A stretch of 64,000 bases of DNA from Atopsyche davidsoni (GCA_022113835.1 JAILWY010000011.1:372001-436000), one strand, 5' to 3'; shown: positions 1 to 10,847, counted from the stretch's first letter. The notes: generated from the letters alone by a model not told the origin. Made by a program: numbers and translations.

Positions 1-1374
1 GCGTAGCAGCGGCAGTTAACGCAGGGTGTCTCAGAATCATCTGATTGATCAGAATCATAATCGCTTGAATAATTATTAATGAGTGATGTCCGAGCAGACA
101 GGTGTTGATCCAAATGATCATCATTGTAATTTCCAGTGGTGCTATGGTTATAACTGGACTGTCTCTCTTCAGAATATTCTCTTTGTTTGGAATACTTCAG
201 AGATTCATTAGTAATAGGAACGGGTGTATCTTTTTCATTGTTACAATAACATCTACGAAAAGGGCTATTAGGACAAAGCTTCGCTTCATGTTTAAGATTG
301 TACCGTGCATTTGAAACGAGAAGTTTTGGAGGCTTATTATTTATTCCGGTTGGAGGGGGAGCAGTGGGTTTTTTCAAGTTAGTATCAATCCGTAATGGTT
401 TAGGTTTAGTTTCAATTTTACCCGTGTACCTCATGTTGTGGTATGGAGTAGACTCAGCTTGAATATTTTTTGGATTAAAATTAAAACTTTTGGAGACCTG
501 TTGAGAGTTGTTCCTTATGTATGCTGACTGGTAAGAATTGCGGTTATTGTGATTGCGAGAGGCCATGGCGCCAGACAAATTTTGTCCATCACAGGTGCAA
601 GGATCAAAACGGACCGGATGGGATGAGCGAGTATCATTTCCATTTGTCTTTTTACAATAGCAGTTCCAATTATCCATGGTCGATTTTATATCATTGTTTC
701 TTTTTGAGTGGTTATTGTCATTTGAGCTACAATAGGAAAAATTAAAAATGAGTCAATAAATATTTTATATCTTAATTGAGAAGAAGACTCTGACTTCAAT
801 GACAACCTCAACTATTTGAAAAATCATTTGGTTAGAAAAATAAAATACATAAAAATATCACCAAAGATATAAGTCTAAACTCGTTTCAAGCAAAAGCAAA
901 GCACTGTTATATAAACAATACTGAGTCGGTATTAGCACCTGGAGTAAAAACACGAACTGATAAAAGATGTCTTAGGATTTTTAAATGCACTGTATTGCGC
1001 AATTAAACTCCGATGGCTGAGGCACATAAAGAATATTGAGGATCATCTATTTATAATGGAATTGGAACACGATTTACATACATCCGTGTTATTCCAATAA
1101 TATCCATCTATGTAAAATTTCGATTATAATTTGAAAAATTACTTTCAGTAGATACTTGTAACATAAATATTTAGAAGGGTCGCTCAATTTTAAATGTCAT
1201 GGAGGATTTTTGTATGTTTTGAAATTTAAAAAAAATGTGTCAAGTTTGCACTTACGAGTTGGAAAGGGTTATTTCTTCTAGTTTATTGCACGCCTCCTTT
1301 AAAGATAAATATCCATCGCGCAGAAGTCTTTTTGTAACTGATCTTAATTTTCGTACGTCTTCCAAAGATTTCAT
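1..1374 (-). CDS. Unrecognised protein, 5' part (copy A of a duplicated gene)
   Basis: Two exons are read on the minus strand: exon 1 at 1374-1256 (ATG at 1374) and exon 2 from 726 to the window edge, still open. The donor GTAAGT follows 1256 and the acceptor TATTGTAG precedes 726; the phase closes (119 nt, then one base). About 281 residues are visible. Residues 1-35 are charged and helix-like (begins MKSLEDVRKLRSVTKRLLRD). The rest is low complexity, rich in Asn, Ser and Lys, with scattered CxC pairs (CYC, CTC, CYC, CRC) and a Pro-rich patch (PTAPPP). It is probably a disordered protein with a short N-terminal helix, and I recognise no family. It is divergent from the RpL6 remnant. It is the parent of the truncated copy at 4797-5871, with about 2% difference over the shared kilobase by my count. 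Confidence 0.6.
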
Positions 1375-2071
1375 TTATTATTTGTTTACAAATTAACGAC
1401 TTGACAGTGTTGGGATTACGGTGTTACCATCACATGACGGAAATTTGACAAAATTTATCTTTACATCATCGAAATAATACAAAAAAATACTACATTAAGG
1501 TGAGTAATTTTGAAAACTTAATGTGTAGCTATACATAATCATTTCCCAAATTCTAAATTTAACATTTTATTTATAACGAAATATATTATTACAAAGTGAA
1601 GGCAAATTACAAAGTGAAGTCGGCAATCCTGAAAAAGAAGCGTTTCATATGAAAATTAAAGAGTGCACAAGTAATTATACCATTAAATAAAACTACATAC
1701 ATTCCCATTTAAAAAGTTTACAATGTCACTATAGTTTTTGAGACGTATTAGAATTAAATATTTTAAATATAATACTTGAGTGATTAATCCACATGTTAAT
1801 TTTTATTGGTGACCGGTTTTTCCAACCTTTTACGTTGGTGAAATTGGCGTTAGAATTTGTAAAATTAACAATTAAAAAACTTGAAAAATAAATGTTTATT
1901 AAAACTCAAAACTTTGTTCGTTCAGAAAATACATTTTTTAATTAAGGTTTTTTTGTTTAAAATAAATGTATTAATAGATTATTGTTTATTTTAAATCAAA
2001 ATTTATTTTTTATGGCAATATAGTATAAGTTCGTGATTTTTCCGCGAGGGCGCTAGTGTAGCTCTTTCATA
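1375..2071. other. Intergenic, divergent promoter region of copy A
   Basis: No gene is seen. Positions 1375-1838 differ from the corresponding stretch in unit B. From about 1839 to 2065 the sequence matches 5992-6205, the stretch just upstream of the RpL6 transcription start. The match stops at gagggcgc, right where RpL6 transcription should begin, so the core promoter of RpL6 was copied but not the first exon. Confidence 0.6.
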
Positions 2072-2790
2072 TTTATATTTCTAAGAGTCGGATTCCACAT
2101 GTAGTGTCACTAAATCGTTGTATATCATTGTAAATTAAAGATCAGTGTACTATTCAATCAATTGTGAGAACGAGTGATCCATTGTTATATAGTTGAAGTT
2201 GTTTTCTTACAGCTATTTATAAATATCTGACAGAAGGCTGCACTCACAGCCTCTTATAGATCTTGTTGAGAAGAGCAGACGAATGGTAATAGTGTGAGCA
2301 CTACAATAGTTCAAAAAGATCCTTCAAATATGCTGTGAGGGTTGCTGCCCTGGAACCACTTGTCTTGATGGGCCTGACTTGTCAGAATTCCATGATATCC
2401 AAGTTCTAAATTGAGTTATTTTTATTTTTAACTAAAACAAGTATATATTATGTTAAAGTTCTAAAGAATCTGTTTCCATCAGTACTAATATATCAAGTCT
2501 ATGTATATTTATTGTTAACACTTAAATGGAAGTATTAAACATACACTGTTTTTCTTGAATCAACAAATTTGAATTTGTTTTCCAGAAATACGTGGCGTCA
2601 GAGCAGCGCAAGGGGGATCAAAAGACGGTGGACGATGCTCTGCTGGGAGTGATCAGCAAGCACCCTGACCGCAAGGTTCTGCACCAGTACCTCACTGCCA
2701 TGTTTGGTCTTCGGTCCTCACAGTACCCCCACAGGATGAAGTTCTAGAAGGCGGGAGTAGTTTTATACCTAAGGAGGACTGTATTGTTAA
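2072..2790 (+). pseudogene. RpL6 pseudogene (copy A), promoter and exon 5 only
   Basis: The last coding exon (2586-2747, acceptor tttccag, ending ATG AAG TTC TAG) is identical base for base to RpL6 exon 5 at 9631-9792. The rest of the coding sequence is missing. The promoter-proximal block is joined near 2075 to the start of RpL6 intron 2 (matching 7722-8050), and that is joined near 2430 to the end of intron 4. Exons 1 to 4 are therefore gone through two internal deletions. The identity of the exon suggests a recent duplication or gene conversion. A transcript from the copied promoter could still splice into exon 5, but it could encode only the last 53 residues. Confidence 0.85.
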
Positions 2791-3465
2791 CACATTGTGA
2801 TCGGGAGACGCATAAATGCGTTCCTCGCTGCCTGGCTGTAGAGGCCGGGAGACGCATTTATGCGTTCTGCATAGACTGGCGGGTGTATACGGGAAACGGA
2901 TGAACGCTCGCTTTACCCGAGCAGGTACCGGTGCCGTATCTTTTGCCAGCTGTTGACAAACATTAGACACAAACAAATATCGAAGTATTTGAAACCATGG
3001 TCATAAAAAATAACGGTAAACTATACCAGCAGAACACAATAGTTATTACTGCAAACTAAATAAACAGAGACTCTCTCCCTTATTTCAGTGACACTGTGAT
3101 ACTATTTTCGTCATACTATCATACGTTGACGGATTATTAGGTTGTTTTGTTTCTGATTAGATCTAATAAAAATTTTCAAAAAGTATTGTGATTTTTTATA
3201 ACAATGTAATTTTGATCGTAAAAGTGTGTTTTTCGCTTTCCATTTCATTTATTGTATAGTAATTTTATGTACAAAGCATGTATGTATAATAAATAAATAA
3301 AGCAATTATTTTAGATTAAGACACTAAAAGTTTTTTTGAAAAATACCCAATAGTTCGAAAGATATGGCTATTTTACAGAAACTGTAATTTGAGACGTATA
3401 TATCCAAAAACCCCCCGATCTCAGCCCCTAGGTGACAAAAAAATCACCCGATCACAATGTGTTAA
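2787..3465. mobile_element. piggyBac-type MITE (TTAA target) in the RpL6 pseudogene flank
   Basis: The element occupies 2791-3461 (671 bp), flanked by TTAA at 2787-2790 and 3462-3465. Its ends are a 15-nt perfect inverted repeat, CACATTGTGATCGGG. Near the left end are two palindromes, CGCATAAATGCG and CGCATTTATGCG. There is no transposase reading frame, so it is nonautonomous. In unit B the same spot (gtattgttaagcaaaaacc near 9835) has a single TTAA and no insert, which gives the empty site directly. Target choice and ends fit the piggyBac superfamily. Confidence 0.9.
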
Positions 3466-4028
3466 GCAAAAACCTGTTTTCTCTGGAATAAAAAGCAGCT
3501 GAAAACACAATATTGACTTTTCATTCTTATCTTTATTTTTTTATTGCAAGATGCACTTTGTGATGCGTTACATAGTTGGTGATGACACGATGTATGAGTA
3601 GGGTGATGTATGAAAGCTCGGAAGTGTACTCCAATATTCATAATATACCAAGGGTTGGTTCCAAAATTACAGGTGCAGTATCATGTCACCTGGTGACTTC
3701 AGCAAAATAAAAAAAATTAAATTTCAGGTTTTATTTAGATCGTGAGTTTTGTTAAGTTTTTTGTCACACTATAAATTCAATGAAAAAAAAAATGTGACTG
3801 GCATTTTAATATATTTTTACATAGATGGTACATTATAAATAAATAATTATGCTCGATAGCCATAATAAACTAATTTCAAAAATCCAAACTTTAAATTTCA
3901 AGAATCACTTCTAAAACAAAAGACATGAGCTCTTTTCTTTCTTATTATTGTTAGTTATACTGAAGTAACCAATTTGGACGAGTATTTTAAATTAAAAGTG
4001 AAAAATTGATAGTATAAAATTAATCGTC
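3466..4028. other. RpL6 3' flank and intergenic, unit A
   Basis: This is the sequence downstream of the RpL6 remnant, with the poly(A) signal context ggaataaaaagcag at about 3485. It matches 9836-10195 and 10350-10500 of unit B. About 155 bp present in unit B (10195-10350) are absent here. I see no gene. Confidence 0.6.
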
Positions 4029-4319
4029 ATGTTTGCCTTGATCACATGCAATATTTTAATTAACAATATACTCGCGCAACCTAAGTGTGAGGACCTATGT
4101 GTAAAGCCCAAAGAAGTGTGCCCACAACGACTCGATGAACTTCGCTCGCGCGACTCGCACAATGGCTGCGGGTCTCGCAATATGCGCGACTCGCACAATG
4201 GCCGCGGGTCTCGCAGCTTACGCAATAGCCGCGGGTCTCGCATCGGACGCAGCTCACGGAATAGCCGCGGCAATAGGTGCAGCTCGCACCCTGTTCACTC
4301 GAGCCCTGATCGCTCATGA
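4029..4319 (+). CDS. Small Arg/Ser-rich protein, unit A
   Basis: An open frame of 96 residues. It begins with a hydrophobic stretch that looks like a signal peptide (MFALITCNILINNILAQ), followed by a short Cys segment (CEDLCVKPKEVC). The C-terminal half is an imperfect repeat of RDSHNGxGSR / RNSRGSR-like units. The last codons (GAT CGC TCA TGA) align with the end of the Arg-rich fragment at 4490-4602 (GAT CGC TCA TGC CGT TGA), so this copy stops two codons earlier. It occupies the same place in unit A as the ORF at 10545-10847 in unit B, but the N-termini differ. An Ala-rich frame also runs through the repeat. I recognise no family; a sperm basic protein is one possibility. Confidence 0.4.
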   Translation: MFALITCNILINNILAQPKCEDLCVKPKEVCPQRLDELRSRDSHNGCGSRNMRDSHNGRGSRSLRNSRGSRIGRSSRNSRGNRCSSHPVHSSPDRS

Positions 4320-4489
4320 CGCTGATATATGTTTAATGATATATGTGAATGATATATGATATATATGTTTTGTATTAATTAGAAACCATTATCTAAATTT
4401 ACACTTCTAAACTAAACAAGCAAAAAATAAACAGTCTATCTTATCAAGCATGTATTTTTCATCAATAAAACTCTAAGGTTAGGAAAATA

Positions 4490-4602
4490 CCGACGACGCC
4501 GCAGGCGAGGAGGCCGCAAGGGACGTTGCGGCCGCAAGGGACGTTGCGGCCGCGGTCGTTCACGCAGACATCGCTCACGCCGTGATCGCTCATGCCGTTG
4601 AT
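4490..4602 (+). pseudogene. Arg-rich C-terminal fragment (third copy)
   Basis: The frame encodes an Arg/Gly/Cys tail (RRRRRGGRKGRCGRKGRC, then RGRSRRHRSRRDRSCR and stop). It is homologous to the end of the ORF at 10545-10847, with an 18-nt internal repeat unit added. Upstream in this frame there is no ATG before a TAA, so it is a fragment joined after downstream flank sequence that resembles 11280-11370. It records a second small duplication inside unit A. The Arg plus Cys composition resembles protamines. Confidence 0.55.
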
Positions 4603-4796
4603 AATACTTGTTTTGTATTAGAAACCATTATCTAAATTTATACTTGTGCAATATTGTATTGTTTTTTTACACCATGTCTCACGAGGTGCATTACTACTTA
4701 TGTATTATCAACCTTTGTAGTGTGTTACATGTTAAAACTACCCGTTCATAACAATGAATAATAAATAAATTTTTGTATTTGGTACAATTTTTCTTT

Positions 4797-5871
4797 TTAC
4801 TTTTTCGTTTTTCTTGAATCCCTGCTGTTGGACAAGCGCTCCCTGGCACGAGGGGGAGCAATGGGTTTTTTCAAATTAGTATCAATCCGTAATGGTCTAG
4901 GTTTAGTTTCAATTTTACCCGTGTACCTCATGTTGTGGTATGGAGTAGACTCAGCTTGAATATTTTTTGGATTAAAATTAAAACTTTTGGAGACCTGCTG
5001 AGAGTTGTTCCTTATGTATGCTTACTGGTAAGAATTGCGGTTATTGTGATTGCGAGAGGCCATGGCGCCAGACAAATTTTCTCCATCACAGGTGCAAGGA
5101 TCAAAACGGACCGGATGGGATGAGCGAGTATCATTTCCATTTGTCTTTTTACAATAGCAGTTCCAATTATCCATGGTCGATTTTATATCATTGTTTCTTT
5201 TTGAGTGGTTATTGTCATTTGAGCTACAATAGGAAAAATTAAAAATGGGTCAATAAATATTTTATATCTTAATTGAGAAGTAGACTCTGACTTCAATGAC
5301 AACCTAAACTATTTGCAAAATCATTTGGTTAGAAAAATAAAATACGTAAAAGTATCACCAAAGATATAAGTCTAAACTCGTTTCAAGCAATAGCAAAGCA
5401 CTGTTATATAAACAATACTGAGTCGGTGTTAGCACCTGGAGTAAAAACACGAACTGATAAAAGATGTCTTAGGATTTTTAAATGCACTGTGTTGCGCAAT
5501 TAAACTCCGATGGCTGAGGCACATAAAGAGTATTGAGGATCATCTATTTATAATGGAATTGGAACACGATTTACATACATCCGTGTTATTCCAATAATAT
5601 CCATCTAAGTAAAATTTCAATTATAATTTGAATAATTACTTTCAGTAGATACTTGTAACATAAATATTTAGAGGGGTCGCTCAATTTTAAATGTCATGGA
5701 GGATTTTTGTATGTTTTGAAATTTAAAAAAAATGTGTCAAGTTTGCACTTACGAGTTGGAAAGGGTTATTTCTTCTAGTTTATTGCACGCCTCCTTTAAA
5801 GATAAATATCCATCGCGCAGAAGTCTTTTTGTAACTGATCTTAATTTTCGTACGTCTACCAAAGATTTCAT
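4797..5871 (-). CDS. Truncated copy of the unrecognised gene with a new C-terminal tail (copy B)
   Basis: Exon 1 is 5871-5753 and exon 2 is 5223-4797, together 546 nt or 181 residues, and the phase closes. Splice sites match copy A. One visible change in exon 1 is Glu5 to Val. At 4850 the homology with copy A ends after KKPIAPP. The frame then crosses the duplication junction and continues as RARERLSNSRDSRKTKK to a TAA at 4797. About 30 bp at the junction (4831-4849) match neither unit and look like filler. The frame is undamaged despite the fusion, so it may still be expressed. It is head to head with RpL6. Confidence 0.5.
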
Positions 5872-6194
5872 TTATAATTTTATCATTTAAAAAAAAACAT
5901 CTGAACACTCGTTGTTTACGGTGCTGTGACTCGTTTCTAGGTTACGGACACTAACTATAGACAAATGACCAGGCATTGAATTCAGGCATGAAATTGGCAT
6001 TAGAATTTGTAAAATTATCAATCAAAAAACTTGAAAAATAAATGTTTATTAAAACTCAAAACTTTGTTCGTCAAGAAAATACATTTTTTAATTAAGGTTT
6101 TTTTGTTTAAAATCAATGTATTAATAGATTATTGTTTTATTTTAAATCAAAATTTATTTTTTATGGCAATATAGTATAAGTTCGTGATTTTTCC

Positions 6195-6236
6195 GCGAGG
6201 GCGCGAGTGCTGCCTTTTTGATCGTTCTCGTTATCC
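6195..6236 (+). promoter_or_regulatory. RpL6 transcription start with TOP tract and 5' UTR exon
   Basis: A pyrimidine run, cctttttg, at 6213-6220 follows a GC patch (ccgcgagggcgc) and looks like the terminal oligopyrimidine start of a ribosomal protein mRNA. It is followed by a donor, tcc|gtgagt, at 6236/6237. The next acceptor, ggtttag, lies immediately before the RpL6 ATG at 6742. A 24-nt noncoding first exon and a 505-nt 5' UTR intron follow from this reading. Confidence 0.6.
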
Positions 6237-6741
6237 GTGAGTTGATATTATACTTATATTATTTTATATCTATGTAATCTCTAAGAAATTGGACTCTAAA
6301 ACGGTCATCCGGTAATTTTTTGAGTAACTAGATATCGTAAATATTGAATTCTTGTATTATTTCTTTGTTATTTCACAAATTGGACTTAGTTTTTTGTAGT
6401 TCGTTCGCATGTTATCGCTGTATGTAGGATCGTTTCAACGTGGAGTTGACAACCTCTCGAACGGCGTATCTCACTCTGTTCGCAAACAAAAATCTCTAAA
6501 AATATAATTGTACTTGTGTTACTGACTTTCTAAAGTCTCAAAATGATTATTGAAGTCTTAAAGGACTGTAATCGAAACATAACCTTACTTGACAACCGAT
6601 GTGTCAAAGCATATTTTACCTTGGCCCCAGAAACGTTGTCGCTTTTGACCATAGTGACTCGGATATTTTCTCTAAGCCAAATGGGAAAACTCGGTATTGT
6701 GGCGTTCCATTTAGTTAATTGAGTTGATTTTAACGGTTTAG

Positions 6742-9700
6742 ATGGCGCCTACTCAAGCTAAGGCCGCCGCCAAGTCGGCCGCGGTGACCCCCGCTCCCGC
6801 CGGAGTGAAGAAAGCCAAAGTGGGCAAATCGAGAAATTATGATCTCGGAAACGGAGTCGTCAGGTTCTCCAAGACCAAGATGTTCCACAAGAAAGTAAGT
6901 ACCCGTGCCGTATCTACCAGCTGGTCTCCGTGACTATATAACATCAAACATTATGAAATGTTGCTCAATCGAACAGCGAACTGGATATGATCTCTTCGTT
7001 GTAAAGCTTGGAAATTGGGTATATGTGTGGACAGTGTTTTTTTTTTTTTTACAATAACATGTTTCAAAAGACTGACTAACACTGATGAAATATTGACAGA
7101 AGTTTTATCATAATTGCATGCAGATCCTGTTTTCAAGATCAAGAATTGAAAAGTACTGATGCTCACCACGATTACTTTTTAATTAGCTTTGATACTCAGG
7201 TAAATTTCTTAACCCAACTATGGATAACAACAGTGACAAAGTATTATTTATTTTATGTTTATGCAATAAATAATCAATTTTTTTCTAATTTGGAGTTTCT
7301 AATGTTTTTAAGTTTCGTCTTTTTTTATATCTTATTGTTTTGATCTTTACCGTTAAAATATACAACATGAATACATAAATTGCTTAGGTCATTAGATTTG
7401 TCGGCTCTTCTAATTCTGATGCCAGATTTTGCTTTTGCAAGGTGTTAATGGACACTTGTATTGGTGAATAATAACCACCTGTTACTGTGAATTGTTTTTA
7501 ATATAATTAATTAATGCAGTGTGTAATTTTTAGGCAGTGTACCGCTTCCTGGGCAAGAAGACCCCCAAGGCCGTGAAGCCCAAGAAGGCTGTGAGCGTAC
7601 AAAAGAAGATCGGTGGAGACAAGAACGGAGGCACTCGCACCGTTCTCCTCAACAAGCGCAAGACCTTCTACCCCACCCAGGATAAGTAAGTTGACTCACG
7701 GAAGCCATCTATTACCATTTCTAAGAGTCTGATTCCACATGTAGTGTCACTAAATCGTTGTATATCATTGTAAATTAAAGATCAGTGTACTATTCAATCA
7801 ATTGTGAGAACGAGTGATCCATTGTTATATAGTTGAAGTTGTTTTCTTACAGCTATTTATAAATATCTGACAGAAGGCTGCACTCACAGCCTCTTATAGA
7901 TCTTGTTGAGAAGAGCAGACGAATGGTAATAGTGTGAGCACTACAATAGTTCAAAAGGATCCTTCAAATATGCTGTGAGGGTTGCTGCCCTGGAACCACT
8001 TGTCTTGATGGGCCTGACTTGTCAGAATTCCATGATATCCAAGCTCTAAATTGCGAGTTATCTTAGTTCGCTCCCTTTGAGTATTTTATTTTTAATCGTT
8101 ATATAGCTTCAATTCTCAAACTTTTTAATCAGTTGGTAATGTAATGTAGTTGCGAACTTCTGAAGTATGTCTTGTTGACTGATTGATCTGAATGAAATAC
8201 TGATTTAATTGATGTAGATGCCTTTTAAAGTGGGCACAGATGGTGATGTTTAAGTAATTAAAATCAGCAGCATAAAAATGGATTATCATGTATGTCTGTG
8301 GGACTGTACTTGTGAATGTTGTAACTATGTAGTTGTACTGATTTTACATTTTGTTCTAGGATGCCGACCCCCACGTACAAGAAGACCTTCAGCAAACATG
8401 TGCGTCACATCCGCAGGAATCTAGTTCCTGGTGCCGTACTCATCCTGCTAGCTGGTCGCCACAAGGGCAAGCGTGTCGTGCTCGTAAAGGTTCTCGCCTC
8501 CGGACTGCTGCTCGTCTCTGGACCCTTCAAGGTACTTTTTAATATTTTTGCATCCATGAACATGGCTCCATTAGCTGCTAAAATTATCACCTTCCTGCTG
8601 CATGACTTCATAATTTCTTTAAATTGTTTAAAAAGTCTTCTTCATCTTTAAAAAGTTATTTGTATGGAACATTGCATTATCAATTCCTTTTTTAATTGTA
8701 ATATATCGCTTGTCAAGGGAAGTCTCATTTAAAAACATTGAGCGATATTGTGTTTAGTTTCTTAGATGTATTCAAAAGTGTTTCATCATTGTCATTCTTC
8801 CATCTGTCTCTACCTTTAAAAAAAATCAGTTCACATAAATGATTTTTTGATAAATGATATGATAAATGAGTTTTTAGATAATACAGGATGTTATCTACTC
8901 CCTGCACTCTCTTATATTTCTCACAAGACTTGTGCACTGTCTTGGTAGTATTTCGTCAACTGATTACAGCCACATTGGCTTTATGTTCTGGGCTGGGTAT
9001 TGTTGTAAAGTGATGTTGGTTAATTAAAATCAGCAGTTGAGGTAATAAATATCAGTATTAAATATTTTACTATGATTTCAGATCAACGGTTGCCCCCTGC
9101 GCCGTATCTCCCAGAGGTTCGTGATTGGCACAGCCACCAAGCTGGATATCTCCTCTGTGAAGGTTCCTGAGCACCTCAACGATGCTTACTTCAAGAAGAA
9201 CAAGAAGTCCACCAAGCGCTCCGTTAAGAGGAAAGAAGGAGAAGACATCTTCACAGCCAAGAAGGAGGTAATATATTCGATTCAGGCTATTCTTTATTTG
9301 CTGTGAATGTAGAAATCTAAAATCAATTATTGCTTGTATGATTTGCTGCCGAGCAATAAAATGCTATTTAATCAAGAGGTGTGGATAGTAAATTTCTTAG
9401 TTATGGTCACAGTATATTGTTAATCGTGGGTTTTAGATTGCACAAATGGATTTTTACCTAAAACAAGTATATATTATGTTAAGGCTCTTAAGAATCTGTT
9501 TCCATCAGTACTTCAATATCAAGTATATGTATATTTATTGTTAACACTTAAATGGATTGGATTGGAATGGACACTTGTATTAAACATACACTGTTTTTCT
9601 TGAATCAACAAATTTAAATTTGTTTTCCAGAAATACGTGGCGTCAGAGCAGCGCAAGGGGGATCAAAAGACGGTGGACGATGCTCTGCTGGGAGTGATCA

Positions 9701-9792
9701 GCAAGCACCCTGACCGCAAGGTTCTGCACCAGTACCTCACTGCCATGTTTGGTCTTCGGTCCTCACAGTACCCCCACAGGATGAAGTTCTAG
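6742..9792 (+). CDS. RpL6: 60S ribosomal protein L6 (eL6)
   Basis: There are five coding exons: 6742-6894, 7534-7685, 8360-8531, 9082-9267 and 9631-9792, 825 nt or 274 residues. All donors are GT, all acceptors AG, and phases close. The N-terminus is an Ala/Lys-rich tail ([20 protein letters not shown]). The conserved core contains [20 protein letters not shown], a KOW-type turn, then [20 protein letters not shown]. The C-terminus ends [10 protein letters not shown], typical for eL6. It is a component of the large subunit surface. The start is set by the acceptor just upstream and by the family N-terminus. A poly(A) signal (AATAAA) is at about 9857. It is the only intact copy in the window; the partner at 2072-2790 is dead. 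Confidence 0.97.
7719..8055 (+). other. RpL6 intron 2 segment retained in both copies
   Basis: This 330-bp stretch at the 5' side of intron 2 recurs at 2085-2405 with about three differences, even though the exons around it were deleted there. It is richer in GC than other introns here. Ribosomal protein introns often house snoRNAs, but I could not assign clean C/D or H/ACA boxes, so no RNA gene is called. Confidence 0.3.
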
Positions 9793-10544
9793 AAGGCGGG
9801 AGTAGTTTTATACCTAAGGAGGACTGTATTGTTAAGCAAAAACCTGTTTTCTCTGGAATAAAAAGCAGCTGAAAACACAATATTGACTTTTCATTCTTAT
9901 CTTTATTTTTTTATTGCAAGATGCACTTTGTGATGCGTTACATAGTTGGTGATGACACGATGTATGAGTAGGGTGATGTATGAAAGCTCGGAAGTGTACT
10001 CCAATATTCATAATATACCAAGGGTTGGTTCCAAAATTACAGGTGCAGTATCATGTCACCTGGTGACTTCAGCAGAATGAAAAAATTTAAATTTCAGGTT
10101 TTATTTAGATCGTGAGTTTTGTTAAGTTTTTTGTCACACTATAAATTCAATGAAAAAAAAAATGTGACTGGCATTTTAATATATTTTTACATAGAAAAAT
10201 ATTCCAGTAAAATGCTTGAAAAATAATCAAAATCAAAAATATATAAAAAAAACTTATCAAGAGTTACAGTTAAGTGCTCCTCCACTCCCGTAGTTGTAAC
10301 TAACTCTTCCTATGTGGGATGTTAAGATTCCTCATCAGCTCGGTTTGAAATGGTACATTATAAATAAATAATTGTGCTCAATAGCCATAATAAACTAATT
10401 TCAAAAATCCAAACTTTAAATTTCAAGAATTACTTCTAAAACAAAAGACATGAGCTCTTTTCTTTCCTATTATTATTATTGTTTTATAAGTAACCAATTT
10501 GGACGGGTATTATTTTTAATCTTATAGTCTAAATTAATCATATC

Positions 10545-10847
10545 ATGTTAATGTATATTTCAATCAAAATTTCTGATAAGAGTCTGTTGTCGGAACCTGA
10601 AACAACGACTAGCAATAAAAATGTTTCGAATAGCAACACCGCATTGCCGCTGAAAGAGAAGCAGGTCAAACCAGTCAATAAGCGATCCTTAGATGAGTGT
10701 CATGATAAATTGCCCAAAAAGATAAAGCTGGAAGCAACGAAGTCCGTGGAGCTAGTTTTCAATGAAGGACGCCGACGACGCCGCAGGCGAGGAGGCCGCA
10801 AGGGACGTCGCGGCCGCGGTCGTTCACGCAGACATCGCTCACATTGA
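10545..10847 (+). CDS. Small Arg-rich basic protein, unit B (protamine-like tail)
   Basis: An open frame of 100 residues. Residues 1-70 are Ser/Thr/Lys-rich with an NLS-like patch (KLPKKIKLE). The last 27 residues are almost all Arg, Gly, Lys and Ser (GRRRRRRRGGRKGRRGRGRS, then RRHRSH). This composition fits a DNA- or RNA-binding nuclear protein, for example a sperm nuclear basic protein, but no family is recognised. It lies downstream of RpL6 on the same strand. Paralogous pieces are at 4029-4319 and 4490-4602. The start codon context is weak (TCATGTTAATG), and a spliced upstream exon cannot be excluded. Confidence 0.45.
   Translation: MLMYISIKISDKSLLSEPETTTSNKNVSNSNTALPLKEKQVKPVNKRSLDECHDKLPKKIKLEATKSVELVFNEGRRRRRRRGGRKGRRGRGRSRRHRSH

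Larger units (their letters stand above)
352..4830. repeat. Tandem duplication, unit A
   Basis: Matching blocks with unit B are 352-1374 against 4850-5871, 1839-2065 against 5992-6205, 2085-2405 against 7722-8050, 2436-2790 against 9456-9839, 3466-3830 against 9835-10195, and 3830-3990 against 10350-10500. The unit ends at the shared string tttttcttgaa. Relative to unit B it lacks roughly 6210-7720 (RpL6 first exons) and 8055-9445 (RpL6 exons 3-4), and it gained a 671-bp MITE. The left end lies inside exon 2 of the minus-strand gene, which is why only this copy of that gene continues leftwards. Confidence 0.85.

Noticed and set aside
521..745. Plus-strand ORF of 74 codons, repeated at 5018-5242
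   Set aside because: It is antisense to exon 2 of the minus-strand gene; its duplication only reflects the tandem duplication.
4135..4359. Ala-rich open frame overlapping the Arg/Ser-rich ORF
   Set aside because: It is a frame-shifted reading of the same GC-rich repeat; the composition is a by-product and it lacks homology to the paralogous copy.
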